The notes: generated by a model not told the origin, from the letters alone. Shown: positions 26,637 to 35,920, counted from the stretch's first letter. The stretch: 46,549 nucleotides of DNA from Oscillospiraceae bacterium (GCA_015063455.1 SVUC01000003.1:1-46549); one strand, 5' to 3'. A program made the numbers and translations.

Positions 26637-26772
26637 TGTAGTGCATCATATGAAGTTTGTGGACTATTTCAGTGCGCCCTAAAGCACAGCTATTCCTATG
26701 CCATTTTAGGACTTGTGCAACCACCGGTTTCACCGGTAATTTTTTATTATGTCGGCTGCCTGTTTTCCGCAG

Positions 26773-26801
26773 TTGACATATCGCGATTTCTTTGATATAA
26801 T
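26773..26801 (+). promoter_or_regulatory. Perfect-consensus promoter upstream of the galactokinase gene
   Basis: TTGACA (26773-26778) and TATAAT (26796-26801) are perfect hexamers with a 17-bp spacer, about 145 bp before the ATG. A second TATAAT at 26884-26889 lacks a good -35, so the transcript probably has a leader of about 140 nt. Confidence 0.82.
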
Positions 26802-26947
26802 TTATAATGAACAAATTTGCTCTGAAACTTCCCCCCGGAATGTTTATTTACATTTTTCTGATATTTCGGAAAACTATTTGTGATATAATCTTAGAATTAA
26901 AAACAAAAATCATTACATAAAATACAAAGCTAAGAAAGGCGACAGAC

Positions 26948-28246
26948 ATGAACACACTTGAACTCAGAAATACAATTCTCTCCGGCGGCATTGATGAAAC
27001 ACTCGAGGGCGGTCTTATGGTTCCCGCTGCAAATATTCCCGCGCAGAGAGAGAGATATGCATCTGCGGTATCCGAATTTGAGAAGCTCTACGGTGACGGA
27101 GATGTATCTGTATATTCCGTCGGCGGCAGAAGCGAGATCTCCGGCAACCACACAGACCACAACCACGGCAGAGTTATCGCGGCATCTGTTAACCTCGATA
27201 TCCTCGCTGTTGCTAAGAAAACAGACGACGGCGTTGTCAGAATCAAATCCGAAGGATTCCCCGAGGATGTAGTTTCTCCCGAGGCGATCGACGCTCCCGA
27301 CGAAGCTAAGTTCTTCACATCTGCCGCTATCATCGCAGGTATGGAAAAGGCTTTCGTTGACGCAGGTTACAAGATCGGCGGATTTGACGCATACACAACA
27401 TCGAACGTACTCAAGGGCTCCGGTATCTCCTCATCCGCGGCATTCGAGGTAATGGTCGGCAACATCCTCAACTACCTCTACAACGACGGTAAGGTTTCCA
27501 ACGTAGAGATCGCCAAGATGGCTCAGTTTGCTGAGAATAAATACTTCGGCAAGCCCTGCGGACTTATGGATCAGACAGCTTGCGCTGTAGGCGGATTCAT
27601 CACGATCGACTTCAAGGATCCCACATCTCCCGTTATCGAGAAGATGGATTTTGACCTCACATCCGCAGGATATGCGCTCTGCATCGTAAACACAGGCGGT
27701 AATCACGCTGACCTCAATGATGATTACGCGTCCGTTCCCGCTGAAATGAAGGCTGTTGCGGCTGAGCTCGGTGTTCCCGTTCTCCGCGACACATCAAAAT
27801 GCGCTCTTGACAAGCTTATGGCTGAAAAGGGAGCACAGCTCCGCGAAAAGCTCGGCGACCGTGCGATCATGAGAGCTTATCATTTCTTCGCGGAAAACGA
27901 AAGAGTTGCGGCACAGGTAGAGGCTCTCAGAGACGGTGACGTTGAAGGCTTCAAGCGCGGCGTTACTGCATCGGGCAACTCGAGCTTCAAGTTCCTTCAG
28001 AACGTTTACACAACAAAGAACGTAGCAGAGCAGGGACTCTCCCTCGCACTTTGCATTACTGAAGATTTCCTCAAGGGTACAGACGGTGTTTGCAGAGTAC
28101 ACGGCGGCGGATTCGCAGGTACGATTCAGGCGTTCGTTCCCGTCGATATGACAGACGCATACAAGGCAAAGATCAACTCCGTGTTCGGTGAGGGCGCGTG
28201 CCACATCCTCAGCGTAAGAAAGAACGGCGCTTGCAAGATCATCTGA
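26948..28246 (+). CDS. GHMP kinase, galactokinase-like with variant motif I
   Basis: This 432-aa sugar kinase has galactokinase architecture. The N-terminal substrate motif reads GGRSEISGNHTDHNHG (residues 59-74) where classical GalK has GRVNLIGEHTDYNGG. The ATP loop is GSGISSSAAFE (157-167), the catalytic Asp207 lies in CGLMDQ, and the C-terminal HGGGFAGTIQAF motif is intact. Galactose phosphorylation in the Leloir route is the default reading. The Glu-to-Asn change in the sugar-binding motif and the absence of galT/galE neighbours leave the sugar open. Start and AAGAAAGGCGA ribosome site are good. Confidence 0.78.
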   Translation: MNTLELRNTILSGGIDETLEGGLMVPAANIPAQRERYASAVSEFEKLYGDGDVSVYSVGGRSEISGNHTDHNHGRVIAASVNLDILAVAKKTDDGVVRIKSEGFPEDVVSPEAIDAPDEAKFFTSAAIIAGMEKAFVDAGYKIGGFDAYTTSNVLKGSGISSSAAFEVMVGNILNYLYNDGKVSNVEIAKMAQFAENKYFGKPCGLMDQTACAVGGFITIDFKDPTSPVIEKMDFDLTSAGYALCIVNTGGNHADLNDDYASVPAEMKAVAAELGVPVLRDTSKCALDKLMAEKGAQLREKLGDRAIMRAYHFFAENERVAAQVEALRDGDVEGFKRGVTASGNSSFKFLQNVYTTKNVAEQGLSLALCITEDFLKGTDGVCRVHGGGFAGTIQAFVPVDMTDAYKAKINSVFGEGACHILSVRKNGACKII

Positions 28247-28271
28247 GATTACATATCAGGGGAAAACGAAA

Positions 28272-28676
28272 ATGAAGCTGAGCTATGACGACAAAACCAT
28301 AAAGACAGGTAAGGATGCACTGAAAAAGATCGCGCTGATATTTCTGAATTTTATCGTGTTCTGGGGGCTTCTTCACCTCATAATCCTTCTCTCCGACACA
28401 CTTCGGATGATGTGGATCTTCTACGTCGGAATGACGCTGTACGGAATTCTGCTCGGCGTGCTTTTCGTTGTTTTCTATGTGATGAACGGATTCACGTTTG
28501 ATGGGAAGGAAAAGACCGAAGAGGACCTGACTGACGAGTGGGATCACAAGCAGAAGAGGGAGTATCTCGAAAAGCTGAAGGTCAGCCGTGCAAAAGCAAA
28601 AAAGCTGATTTACTTCATTCTGCCTCTCGTTATGACGATCGCGGTGTATTATATTGAGATAAATTTCCTGTCATAG
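28272..28676 (+). CDS. Unknown small membrane protein
   Basis: This 134-aa protein has three predicted membrane segments (about residues 19-41, 47-71 and 111-130) and a charged cytoplasmic-type loop (EKTEEDLTDEWDHKQKREYLEKLK) between the second and third. It was not recognised as a named family. The ATG follows AGGGGAAAACGA 25 bp after the galactokinase-like gene and rlmH follows 25 bp after its stop, so it is probably cotranscribed with both. Confidence 0.7.
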   Translation: MKLSYDDKTIKTGKDALKKIALIFLNFIVFWGLLHLIILLSDTLRMMWIFYVGMTLYGILLGVLFVVFYVMNGFTFDGKEKTEEDLTDEWDHKQKREYLEKLKVSRAKAKKLIYFILPLVMTIAVYYIEINFLS

Positions 28677-28701
28677 GCTACAATACATAAATTAATTGAA
28701 T

Positions 28702-29181
28702 ATGCAGAAGATTAAAATAATTGCAATGGGACGGCTTACCGAGGCCTCATTCCGTGACGCCGCAGGGGAATATCTGAAGCGGATGTCGAGGTATTATCAG
28801 GTAACAACGGTCGAGCCGAAGCCTGAGAATCTTCCTCAGAATCCATCGGACGCTGAGATCGAGCGTGCTCTCTCGCGTGAAGCTGAGAAGATCCTCGGGG
28901 AGATCTCCCCCCGCGCGTACGTCGTTGCGATGTGCGTTGAGGGAAAGACGATGTCATCGGAAGCTCTTGCGGCTCTTGCAGAGAAGCAGGCGGGGCTGGC
29001 TTCCGAGATCGTTTTCATCATAGGATCGTCGCACGGACTGCACGATTCTGTAAAAAAACGCGCGGATCTTCGTCTGTCGGTGTCTCCGATGACGTTTCCG
29101 CATGAGCTGTTCCGCGTAATGCTCCTTGAGCAGATATACCGTGCCGCTGAGATAAACGCGGGAAGCAAATACCACAAGTGA
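28702..29181 (+). CDS. rlmH: 23S rRNA pseudouridine-1915 N3-methyltransferase
   Basis: This 159-aa SPOUT-family methyltransferase modifies helix 69 of 23S rRNA. It starts MQKIKIIAMGRLTE and ends with the knot motifs VFIIGSSHGL and RAAEINAGSKYHK, the tail being typical of RlmH. The length is normal (about 155-160 aa). The track TTG at 28696 lies two codons upstream; the ATG at 28702 fits the family N-terminus. No clear Shine-Dalgarno sequence precedes it (ttaattgaat), so translation may be weak or coupled. Confidence 0.92.
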   Translation: MQKIKIIAMGRLTEASFRDAAGEYLKRMSRYYQVTTVEPKPENLPQNPSDAEIERALSREAEKILGEISPRAYVVAMCVEGKTMSSEALAALAEKQAGLASEIVFIIGSSHGLHDSVKKRADLRLSVSPMTFPHELFRVMLLEQIYRAAEINAGSKYHK

Positions 29182-29224
29182 TGTGGAAGAAAAACAAAAG
29201 TGAGAGAAAGAAGGCGTGATCCGA

Positions 29225-31015
29225 ATGAGATATTTACTTGATAAGATTAAAAAATCTCTGAAAACTTACATACAGATAGCAGTAGTGTTCGGGATAGCCG
29301 TTCTTGTTCTCTTGTATTTCCTCGGATATTACGATATTTCCTTCATCGACCGAAACGAATGGTTCGGCGGGTTTGGCTCAAGTGAGTCGGACAGCGTTGA
29401 GGAAGACAAAAAAGATCCTGTTGGAAGCGGATCCGATTCTCAGGGAAAGGATTCTTTGGAATCGGGCGATAAAAACGATAATCTTCCGTCAGACAGTCAG
29501 GGTGGATCGGACAGCGATACAGAGACAGACTCTCCGGCCCTTACTCCCGAGAAGGTCAAGAACACTATCAAGGTTTATGACGAGGGCAGGCTGGACGACT
29601 ACCTTTCTGAGATCGGAACAGTGTCGGGGTATGAGGACAGCGGACTTGTCAGAGCTGAGGAGACGTACAATTTCGTCCCGAACGAGACAACTCTCGCAAA
29701 AATGACGTTTTCGTTCAAGCTCCCGACGGCGTACTCTCTCCGCACGAGAGATGTGGTGAAAACATCCGTATATCTTGCGGACGACGAGCGAGGTAAGGTG
29801 GTTGAAGAAAACTACGTCACCGAGGACAGACCGTCAGTTGAGCTTTATATGGGATATATCATCATTGACAAGGGCGAGAATGTAATTCTCTGCTCGTCAG
29901 ACGGAACGCCTCTTTGTCAGTATCATCCCGACAGATTCACCCCCGCGTATGCGCGTGACACAGAGGGCAGACCTCTGTTTAAGAGACATATTTACGATGT
30001 TCCCGATGATCCCGCAGGACGTGACGTGTATTTCTACCTCTCAGAAGACGGCAAGAATTTCGTGGTCAGCGACTACGATCCCGAGGCGGATTCACGCGGA
30101 CTCACATTCGATTATCCCCGTGACTACGGCGTATCTGATTCGGATATGCATCCCGTTCGAGGCGAGGACGGACTTTACGATTATTACGTGAGAACGATCT
30201 GGGGCGGCTCATATCAGCTCACGGGATATAATTTCATCAAAGCATATCCTGTGTTTGACGGTGTTGGCGCGGTCGTGTGGAGCGAGGTCGTTCCGACTCT
30301 TGAGGCGTCGGGGTACGAGGAGGATGTTTACGAGCTTTACTACGGCGAGTACGAGCCCGGAGACGTTATCCCCGCCAATCGCGGAGCGATGACTTTTATT
30401 ACTCAAAACGGATACAGAATTATAAATCAGTACAATCCGTATTACAAGGAAGATTACGTCAGATACGTTATCGAATACTTGATGCCGCCGCTGACAGACG
30501 GAGTGGAGAGTATCGGATACTACTATTTTGACAACGGACTCGCAAGACTTCGCCGCCAGACGATCGACTGGTACGCTTGGGATAGCAGCCGCATTGTCCG
30601 CGTTATTTCCGACGAAGAAATTTTGATCAGAGCTGACGGAAGTGAATACGATGTCCCGGCAGGATATTCGATAGAAGGATACTCTGACGGCGTGATACTT
30701 CTGAAAAGCGACAGCACGAATCTTTACGGATTTATGGACTGCACGGGCGGATGGATAGCTCAACCAATCTATTCGGATGCGACGCCTTTTATTGAAGGAC
30801 TCGCAACGCTCACTCTTTCCGACGGTCGTGTTGGAATGATCGACGTGGAAGGAAATATTGTTCTTCCGTTCACTTACGACAGTATATCGCAGGTGTCAGG
30901 CGGACTTATTCTCGCTTACCGTGAAGAGAACGGATGGACCGTTATGCGTATGATGCACGAGCCCGAATCGGAGAGCAGCGAATGGTTTGAAGAAACAATA
31001 GAAGAAAACAACTGA
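29225..31015 (+). CDS. Membrane-anchored protein with WG-type repeats
   Basis: This protein of about 596 aa has one N-terminal membrane segment (YIQIAVVFGIAVLVLLYFLGYY), a Ser/Asp/Gly-rich low-complexity linker (about residues 50-105, e.g. SGSDSQGKDSLESGDKND) and an extracytoplasmic body. The last 100 residues hold WG-repeat-like units (LYGFMDCTGGWIAQPIYSDATPF, VGMIDVEGNIVLPFTYD). Such domains are usually binding platforms on the cell surface; no ligand can be named. The ATG at 29225 has AGAAAGAAGG about 10 nt upstream, and the track GTG at 29216 sits too close to it. It is followed 26 bp later by the SecB-like gene. Confidence 0.75.
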   Translation: MRYLLDKIKKSLKTYIQIAVVFGIAVLVLLYFLGYYDISFIDRNEWFGGFGSSESDSVEEDKKDPVGSGSDSQGKDSLESGDKNDNLPSDSQGGSDSDTETDSPALTPEKVKNTIKVYDEGRLDDYLSEIGTVSGYEDSGLVRAEETYNFVPNETTLAKMTFSFKLPTAYSLRTRDVVKTSVYLADDERGKVVEENYVTEDRPSVELYMGYIIIDKGENVILCSSDGTPLCQYHPDRFTPAYARDTEGRPLFKRHIYDVPDDPAGRDVYFYLSEDGKNFVVSDYDPEADSRGLTFDYPRDYGVSDSDMHPVRGEDGLYDYYVRTIWGGSYQLTGYNFIKAYPVFDGVGAVVWSEVVPTLEASGYEEDVYELYYGEYEPGDVIPANRGAMTFITQNGYRIINQYNPYYKEDYVRYVIEYLMPPLTDGVESIGYYYFDNGLARLRRQTIDWYAWDSSRIVRVISDEEILIRADGSEYDVPAGYSIEGYSDGVILLKSDSTNLYGFMDCTGGWIAQPIYSDATPFIEGLATLTLSDGRVGMIDVEGNIVLPFTYDSISQVSGGLILAYREENGWTVMRMMHEPESESSEWFEETIEENN

Positions 31016-31041
31016 GAATAATTGATAAAAAGGATAAATAT

Positions 31042-31596
31042 ATGGCATTATTCGGAAAGAAAAACAACGATAAAAACGACAAAAACGAAAAGGAAGGCGC
31101 AAGCATTCCCGAGTCGACTCCCGATGTGAGAGCAGAAGAGGGAATGCCTGAGGCTGTCGCACAGGAGGCAGCACGCCCGAGATTTGAGTCACCTGCGGGA
31201 TTTGATTTCAACAGATATTTTCTCGCTGAGAGAAGGATCGTTCTTGAGAACGTGAGCTACGAGACTCAGAAGCCTGCAGCCGCTGCTCAGCTCAAGCTTG
31301 GTGTGAAGGATACGATTCTCGCGCACGTTCTCGGTCAGAGCGGTGTGAAGATCACCTACAACCGTTCGCTCAGATTTGAGCCTGAGGGACCGTTTACCTT
31401 GTCGGTATCGTTCGCTGTTATGCTCGTGTTCAATCCCGGAACAAGAGGCGAGGTCGACTGGTCAAAGATCGACGTTGCCGAGGAATTCAAGAAGAACTGC
31501 CCGCAGCTTGTTCAGACGATGATGGCGAAGGCAGCGCTCCTTGTTGCTGAGATCACTGCGGCAAACGGCGGTGCGCCAATCATTCCGCTGAGATAA
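31042..31596 (+). CDS. SecB-like protein (tentative)
   Basis: This 184-aa protein has a charged, low-complexity N-terminus (MALFGKKNNDKNDKNEKEG) and a compact domain from about residue 55. The end of the domain, NCPQLVQTMMAKAALLVAEITAANGGAPIIPL, has the CP..L...AR..I......G..P.L.L pattern of SecB export chaperones, and the preceding alternating beta-strand region (FTLSVSFAVMLVF) fits the fold. SecB is uncommon but present in Firmicutes. The assignment rests on pattern only and could be wrong; it may be an uncharacterised relative. It may be cotranscribed with the WG-repeat protein, 26 bp upstream. Confidence 0.45.
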   Translation: MALFGKKNNDKNDKNEKEGASIPESTPDVRAEEGMPEAVAQEAARPRFESPAGFDFNRYFLAERRIVLENVSYETQKPAAAAQLKLGVKDTILAHVLGQSGVKITYNRSLRFEPEGPFTLSVSFAVMLVFNPGTRGEVDWSKIDVAEEFKKNCPQLVQTMMAKAALLVAEITAANGGAPIIPLR

Positions 31597-31688
31597 TTGC
31601 GGCAGGAAATTTGGGCTCGACAAGTTGAGGCGGCAGCCGGCTTATGACGCTGTCCTCGAGTTTATGAGATAAACTCTGTTGACCTCTG

Positions 31689-31722
31689 CGACCTTTTTGA
31701 AAAAAGGTCGATCAAAAACTTT
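31689..31722. repeat. Hairpin with GATC-flanked tail upstream of the topoisomerase gene
   Basis: CGACCTTTTT-ga-AAAAAGGTCG is a perfect 10-bp stem followed by atcaaaaactttt. A related arrangement in the other orientation (aaagttttgatcCAACTtttt..AGTTG) occurs at 44645. The remaining gap 31597-31771 shows no gene. A TATAAT at 31739-31744 may be a -10 for the downstream gene but has no good -35. Confidence 0.55.
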
Positions 31723-31771
31723 TATAAATATCTATAAAATATAATGACAAAGTGAAGCTGAGAAATATAGT

Positions 31772-33808
31772 ATGAAGAAAAAAGAAACAAAGCAAAGCTA
31801 CAACAATCAATCGATCACCTCGCTCAAGGGTGCTGACCGTGTCCGCAAACGTCCCGCCGTTATTTTCGGCTCAGACGGACTTGAGGGATGCGAGCATTCA
31901 GTGTTCGAGATTCTTTCAAACTCCGTTGACGAGGCTCGCGAAGGGTACGGAAACACCATAAATATCACCGCATTCGCCGATCTCTCGATTGAGGTTGAAG
32001 ACTTCGGACGAGGTGTTCCGCTCGGATGGAACGAGGGCGAAGGACGGTACAACTGGGAGCTCGTTTATTCTGAGCTTTACGCAGGCGGTAAGTACGACAA
32101 CAACTCCGACGGCTCGGCTTACGAATTCTCGCTCGGCCTCAACGGACTGGGCGCGTGTGCTACTCAGTATTCGAGTGAATTTTTCAATGTAAAATCTTAC
32201 GACGGTGAGAATCTCTCCGAAGTTTCATTCGAAAAAGGTGAGGCGATCACAGAGCTCACAGTGACTCCTCTTGAAAGAAGGGCTCGCCGCACAGGTACAG
32301 TTATCCGCTGGCGACCCGATCTTCAGGTGTTTACCGACATCAACATTCCGCGTGAGTATTTCACCGATATGCTCAAGCGTCAGGCGGTAGTAAACTCAGG
32401 TATCAAATTCGTTTTCCGCTGGGAAGTTCGCGGATTTGATGAAAAAGGTAAGCCAATCAAGCCCGGTACGTTTGAAACGGAAGAATTCTTCTACGAAAAC
32501 GGTATCTCCGACTATATTGCCGAGATCGCGGGTGACACAGCTGAGACAAAGATTACAGAGTTCCACCTTGAAACAAAGGGCCGCGACCGCGAGGATATGA
32601 AGGATTATAAGCTTATTGCCGATATTGCTTTTACTGTATCAAAAACTGTCAACGCTCTCGAATATTATCACAACTCATCGTGGCTTGAGCACGGCGGATC
32701 TCCCGAGAAGGCGGTCAAGCTTGCTTTCGTTTCCGCAGTAGATAAGAGACTCAAATCTACGGGCAAATATAATAAGAATGAATCGAAGATCACTTTCCCC
32801 GACATCGAGGACTGCCTGATCCTTGTGACAAACTCGTTCTCGACACAGACATCTTACGCAAACCAGACGAAAAAGGCGATCACAAACACGTTTATCGCCG
32901 ATGCTATGACGGAATTTCTCAAAGAACAACTTGAGTATTTCTTTGCGGAAAATCCCGTTGACGGCGACCGCCTCTGCGCCCAGGTCCTTGTCAACAAGAG
33001 ATCTCGTGAGCAGTCCGAGGCGACTCGTCTCAACCTCAAAAAGAAGCTCGCGGCAAGCACGGATGTTGCCAACCGTGTTGAAAAATTTGTTGCGTGCAGA
33101 TCGAAGGACCCTGATGTGAGAGAGGTCTACATCGTAGAGGGTGACTCCGCTATGTCATCGTGTAAGCTCGCAAGAGATGCCGAATTCCAGGCGATCATCC
33201 CTGTCCGCGGTAAGACGCTCAACTGCCTCAAAGCATCGTACGACAGAATTTTCAAGAGTGACATTATTCTTGACCTTCTCCGCGTTATCGGATGCGGTGT
33301 CGAGATCCAGACAAAGCATAAATCGGATATGGTTCCGTTCGATATAAACAATCTCCGCTGGTCGAAGATCATTATCTGTACCGATGCGGACGAGGACGGA
33401 TTCCAGATCAGAACTCTTCTCTTGACGCTGTTCTACCGACTCCTGCCGACTCTTCTCAAAGAGGGGAAGGTCTACATCGCGGAGTCTCCGCTGTACGAGA
33501 TCACTCCGTCGAAGGGTGAGGTTGAATTTGCGTACAACGAGCCTGAAAAAGCGGAGATCATCAGAAAATTTGAGGAAAAGGGCGTCAAATATACTCTTCA
33601 GAGATCGAAAGGTCTCGGTGAGAACGAGCCCGATATGATGTCAAAAACGACAATGAATCCCGCAACACGCCGACTTATCCGTGTAACTCCCGCTGACGCC
33701 GCCGCAACCGCCAGAATATTTGACATAATGCTTGGCGACGACCTTGACGGAAGAAAGAAATATATCGCGGAACACGGTCACGAATATCTGAAGGAAGCAG
33801 ATATTTGA
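31772..33808 (+). CDS. Type IIA topoisomerase B subunit (GyrB/ParE-like)
   Basis: This 678-aa B subunit has a GHKL ATPase domain (EILSNSVDEAREG, VEDFGRGVP, YAGGKYDNN...FSLGLNGLGA), a transducer domain, and a TOPRIM domain (VYIVEGDSAMSS and CTDADEDGFQIRTLL), ending with RSKGLGENEPDMM. All key motifs are present but diverge from canonical GyrB (VDNSxDEA, TDADVDGSHIR), which suggests the clostridial topoisomerase IV-like or second gyrase lineage. It would supply ATPase and metal functions for strand passage. No A subunit gene lies in the window: the next gene is a pseudouridine synthase. The ATG has a weak AAGTGAAGCTGAGAA leader. Confidence 0.85.
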   Translation: MKKKETKQSYNNQSITSLKGADRVRKRPAVIFGSDGLEGCEHSVFEILSNSVDEAREGYGNTINITAFADLSIEVEDFGRGVPLGWNEGEGRYNWELVYSELYAGGKYDNNSDGSAYEFSLGLNGLGACATQYSSEFFNVKSYDGENLSEVSFEKGEAITELTVTPLERRARRTGTVIRWRPDLQVFTDINIPREYFTDMLKRQAVVNSGIKFVFRWEVRGFDEKGKPIKPGTFETEEFFYENGISDYIAEIAGDTAETKITEFHLETKGRDREDMKDYKLIADIAFTVSKTVNALEYYHNSSWLEHGGSPEKAVKLAFVSAVDKRLKSTGKYNKNESKITFPDIEDCLILVTNSFSTQTSYANQTKKAITNTFIADAMTEFLKEQLEYFFAENPVDGDRLCAQVLVNKRSREQSEATRLNLKKKLAASTDVANRVEKFVACRSKDPDVREVYIVEGDSAMSSCKLARDAEFQAIIPVRGKTLNCLKASYDRIFKSDIILDLLRVIGCGVEIQTKHKSDMVPFDINNLRWSKIIICTDADEDGFQIRTLLLTLFYRLLPTLLKEGKVYIAESPLYEITPSKGEVEFAYNEPEKAEIIRKFEEKGVKYTLQRSKGLGENEPDMMSKTTMNPATRRLIRVTPADAAATARIFDIMLGDDLDGRKKYIAEHGHEYLKEADI

Positions 33809-33888
33809 TCATTAAAACTAATTGGTAAATCAAAAATGGATGGGCGAACACTGTTCGCTCTTTCATTTTATTTTGAATGGAGATTGCT

Positions 33889-34548
33889 ATGTCATCTGAC
33901 TTCAAGGTTCAGTTTTACAATAAAGATTTTATCGTAATATATAAGCCTCACGGGTATCTGTCGGAAGATTCTTCATCGGGCGAGAGCTGTCCTTATGCTG
34001 TCCGACAGTTTCTGGAGAGCGAGGGAGTACCTTGCGAAAATGTTTACACCGTGCACAGACTCGACAGGACGACTGAGGGACTTATGGTGTACGCACTCAC
34101 AAAAAAATCCGCAGCGGAGCTGTCGCGGCAGATTACTGACGGATTCTTCGAGAAGGTCTACACGGCCTACATTACCGCCTCGGATGAGCTTGAAAAATCG
34201 GGCGAGATGCGCGATCTTCTCTATTTCGACAGACAGAGGGATAAATCGTTTGTTGTCGAGAAGAAACGCGCGGGTGCGAAGGAAGCCGTTCTCGAATACG
34301 AGGTTCTTCGCTCGTTCGAGCTTGACGAGGAGCGAGTCAGCGAGGTGCGTGTACATCTTATGACGGGAAGAACGCATCAGATCAGAGTGCAGTTTGCATC
34401 CCGCAAATCGCCTCTTCTGGGGGATAAAAAATACGGCAGCCGATCATCTCACCGCGGACCGTCCCTTTTTGCAACGGAACTGAGGTTTGATTTTTGCGGA
34501 AAACGGTACGAGTTTCTCTGCGGAGCGGATGAGCCTTTGATCGGTTAG
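33889..34548 (+). CDS. RluA-family pseudouridine synthase
   Basis: This 219-aa enzyme isomerises uridine to pseudouridine in RNA. The catalytic motif HRLDRTTEGL lies at residues 56-65 with Asp59, followed by the conserved LMTGRTHQIRVQFAS and PLLGDKKYG blocks. There is no S4 RNA-binding domain at the N-terminus, so it belongs to the short RluA-like group, and the target (rRNA or tRNA) cannot be named. The ATG at 33889 has TGGAGA six bases upstream; the track ATG at 33877 overlaps that site. Confidence 0.85.
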   Translation: MSSDFKVQFYNKDFIVIYKPHGYLSEDSSSGESCPYAVRQFLESEGVPCENVYTVHRLDRTTEGLMVYALTKKSAAELSRQITDGFFEKVYTAYITASDELEKSGEMRDLLYFDRQRDKSFVVEKKRAGAKEAVLEYEVLRSFELDEERVSEVRVHLMTGRTHQIRVQFASRKSPLLGDKKYGSRSSHRGPSLFATELRFDFCGKRYEFLCGADEPLIG

Positions 34549-34601
34549 CGAAATCAACAACACAAGCCTTCTCGGAGGACTTAAAATCAGCAACCTGACA
34601 A

Positions 34602-34630
34602 TTGACGCGGAGGCGTAAGAAGAGTATAAT
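34602..34630 (+). promoter_or_regulatory. Promoter of the SLC13/ArsB-type permease gene
   Basis: TTGACG (34602-34607) and TATAAT (34625-34630) have a 17-bp spacer, about 77 bp upstream of the ATG. Confidence 0.8.
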
Positions 34631-34706
34631 ATTCATCGTGTGTGTTTGTGCGGAGTGCATAATTTTTCCGCCCAAAATTAATTTTCGATACGTACGGTGA
34701 GGTATT

Positions 34707-35897
34707 ATGAACAAAATAGAGCACGTAAGGCATCATTCCGCGCGATACTCTGTTCTCAACGCTTTTCATACAATTTTAGACGCATCGGTCGGATTTGTCA
34801 GAAAAAATCCCGTTCTGACGATCGCTGCCGCACTTGCGATAGCAACATCTTTTATCGTAACTCCCGACATTGAGTATCTCGGTTATTTCGATTTCCGCAC
34901 GCTGACGTGCCTTCTCTGTACGCTCGCGGTGATCTGCGCGCTGAAGGAGATCAGATTCTTCTACGTGTGCGCTGAGAGGATCATCGGATTTGCGAAAAAC
35001 CTGCGCCTTGCGACGATAGCTCTTGTGTACATCACGTTCATTGGGTCAATGCTTATCGCAAACGATATGGCGCTGATCACATTCCTGCCTCTTGGATATA
35101 TCGTTCTCTCATGTACGAAGAACGAAAAATATATGGTGTTCGTGTTCATTCTTCAGAACATTGCGGCAAATCTCGGCGGTATGCTCACACCTTTCGGAAA
35201 TCCGCAGAATTTGTACCTCTACTCGTATTTTGAAATTCCCGCGGGACAGTTCGTCTCAGTGATGTTCCCGCCGTTCATCTTTGCGATGATCCTCATTACC
35301 CTCGCGTGCTTCATCGTTCCTTCTACTCCTCTTTCATATAACAGAGATGAGTACGAAATGCCGAAGAGACGACTTGTCGTTTACCTTGCGCTCTTTGCAC
35401 TCTCGATCCTCGTTGTTTTCCGCGGAATCCCGTATCAGCTCGGACTTATCGTGATTCCCACAGCACTATTCTTCCTCGACAGAAAAGCACTTCGGGAGGT
35501 CGACTGGGGACTTCTTATGACATTTGTGTGCTTCTTCATTTTCTCGGGAAACATGGCGAGAATCCCCGCGGTTGAAGCGGTAATCGGAACTCTTGTTGGC
35601 GGAAGCGAGAAACTGACACTTCTTACCTCGTCTCTCTCGTGCCAGGCGATCTCAAATGTTCCCTCAGCGATACTTCTCTCAAAATTTACTGTGAATTGGA
35701 AGGCGCTTCTCTACGGTGTGAATATCGGAGGATGCGGAACTCTTATTTCCTCTCTTGCGAGTCTTATTACCTTCAGAACATTTATGTCGCACAATCGCGG
35801 TGTACACGGTGCTGCCGGCAAGTATGTTGCGATGTTCTCCGTTGTCAATTTTGCGATGCTCGGACTCCTTCTCGCGCTTTGTATGGTGCTCGTGTGA
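34707..35897 (+). CDS. SLC13/ArsB-type anion permease
   Basis: This 396-aa polytopic protein of the ion-transporter superfamily has about ten hydrophobic segments. The two hairpin-loop signatures are visible: MLTPFGNPQNLYLYSYF in the first half and SLSCQAISNVPSAILLSKF in the second. Relatives carry citrate, other dicarboxylates, arsenite or Na+/H+; the substrate cannot be set from sequence. The first 30 residues are a polar cytoplasmic leader. A GTGAGG site precedes the ATG. It has its own promoter and ends at a strong terminator. Confidence 0.8.
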   Translation: MNKIEHVRHHSARYSVLNAFHTILDASVGFVRKNPVLTIAAALAIATSFIVTPDIEYLGYFDFRTLTCLLCTLAVICALKEIRFFYVCAERIIGFAKNLRLATIALVYITFIGSMLIANDMALITFLPLGYIVLSCTKNEKYMVFVFILQNIAANLGGMLTPFGNPQNLYLYSYFEIPAGQFVSVMFPPFIFAMILITLACFIVPSTPLSYNRDEYEMPKRRLVVYLALFALSILVVFRGIPYQLGLIVIPTALFFLDRKALREVDWGLLMTFVCFFIFSGNMARIPAVEAVIGTLVGGSEKLTLLTSSLSCQAISNVPSAILLSKFTVNWKALLYGVNIGGCGTLISSLASLITFRTFMSHNRGVHGAAGKYVAMFSVVNFAMLGLLLALCMVLV

Positions 35898-35920
35898 GCT
35901 TGATTTAATAAAAAAGCATA

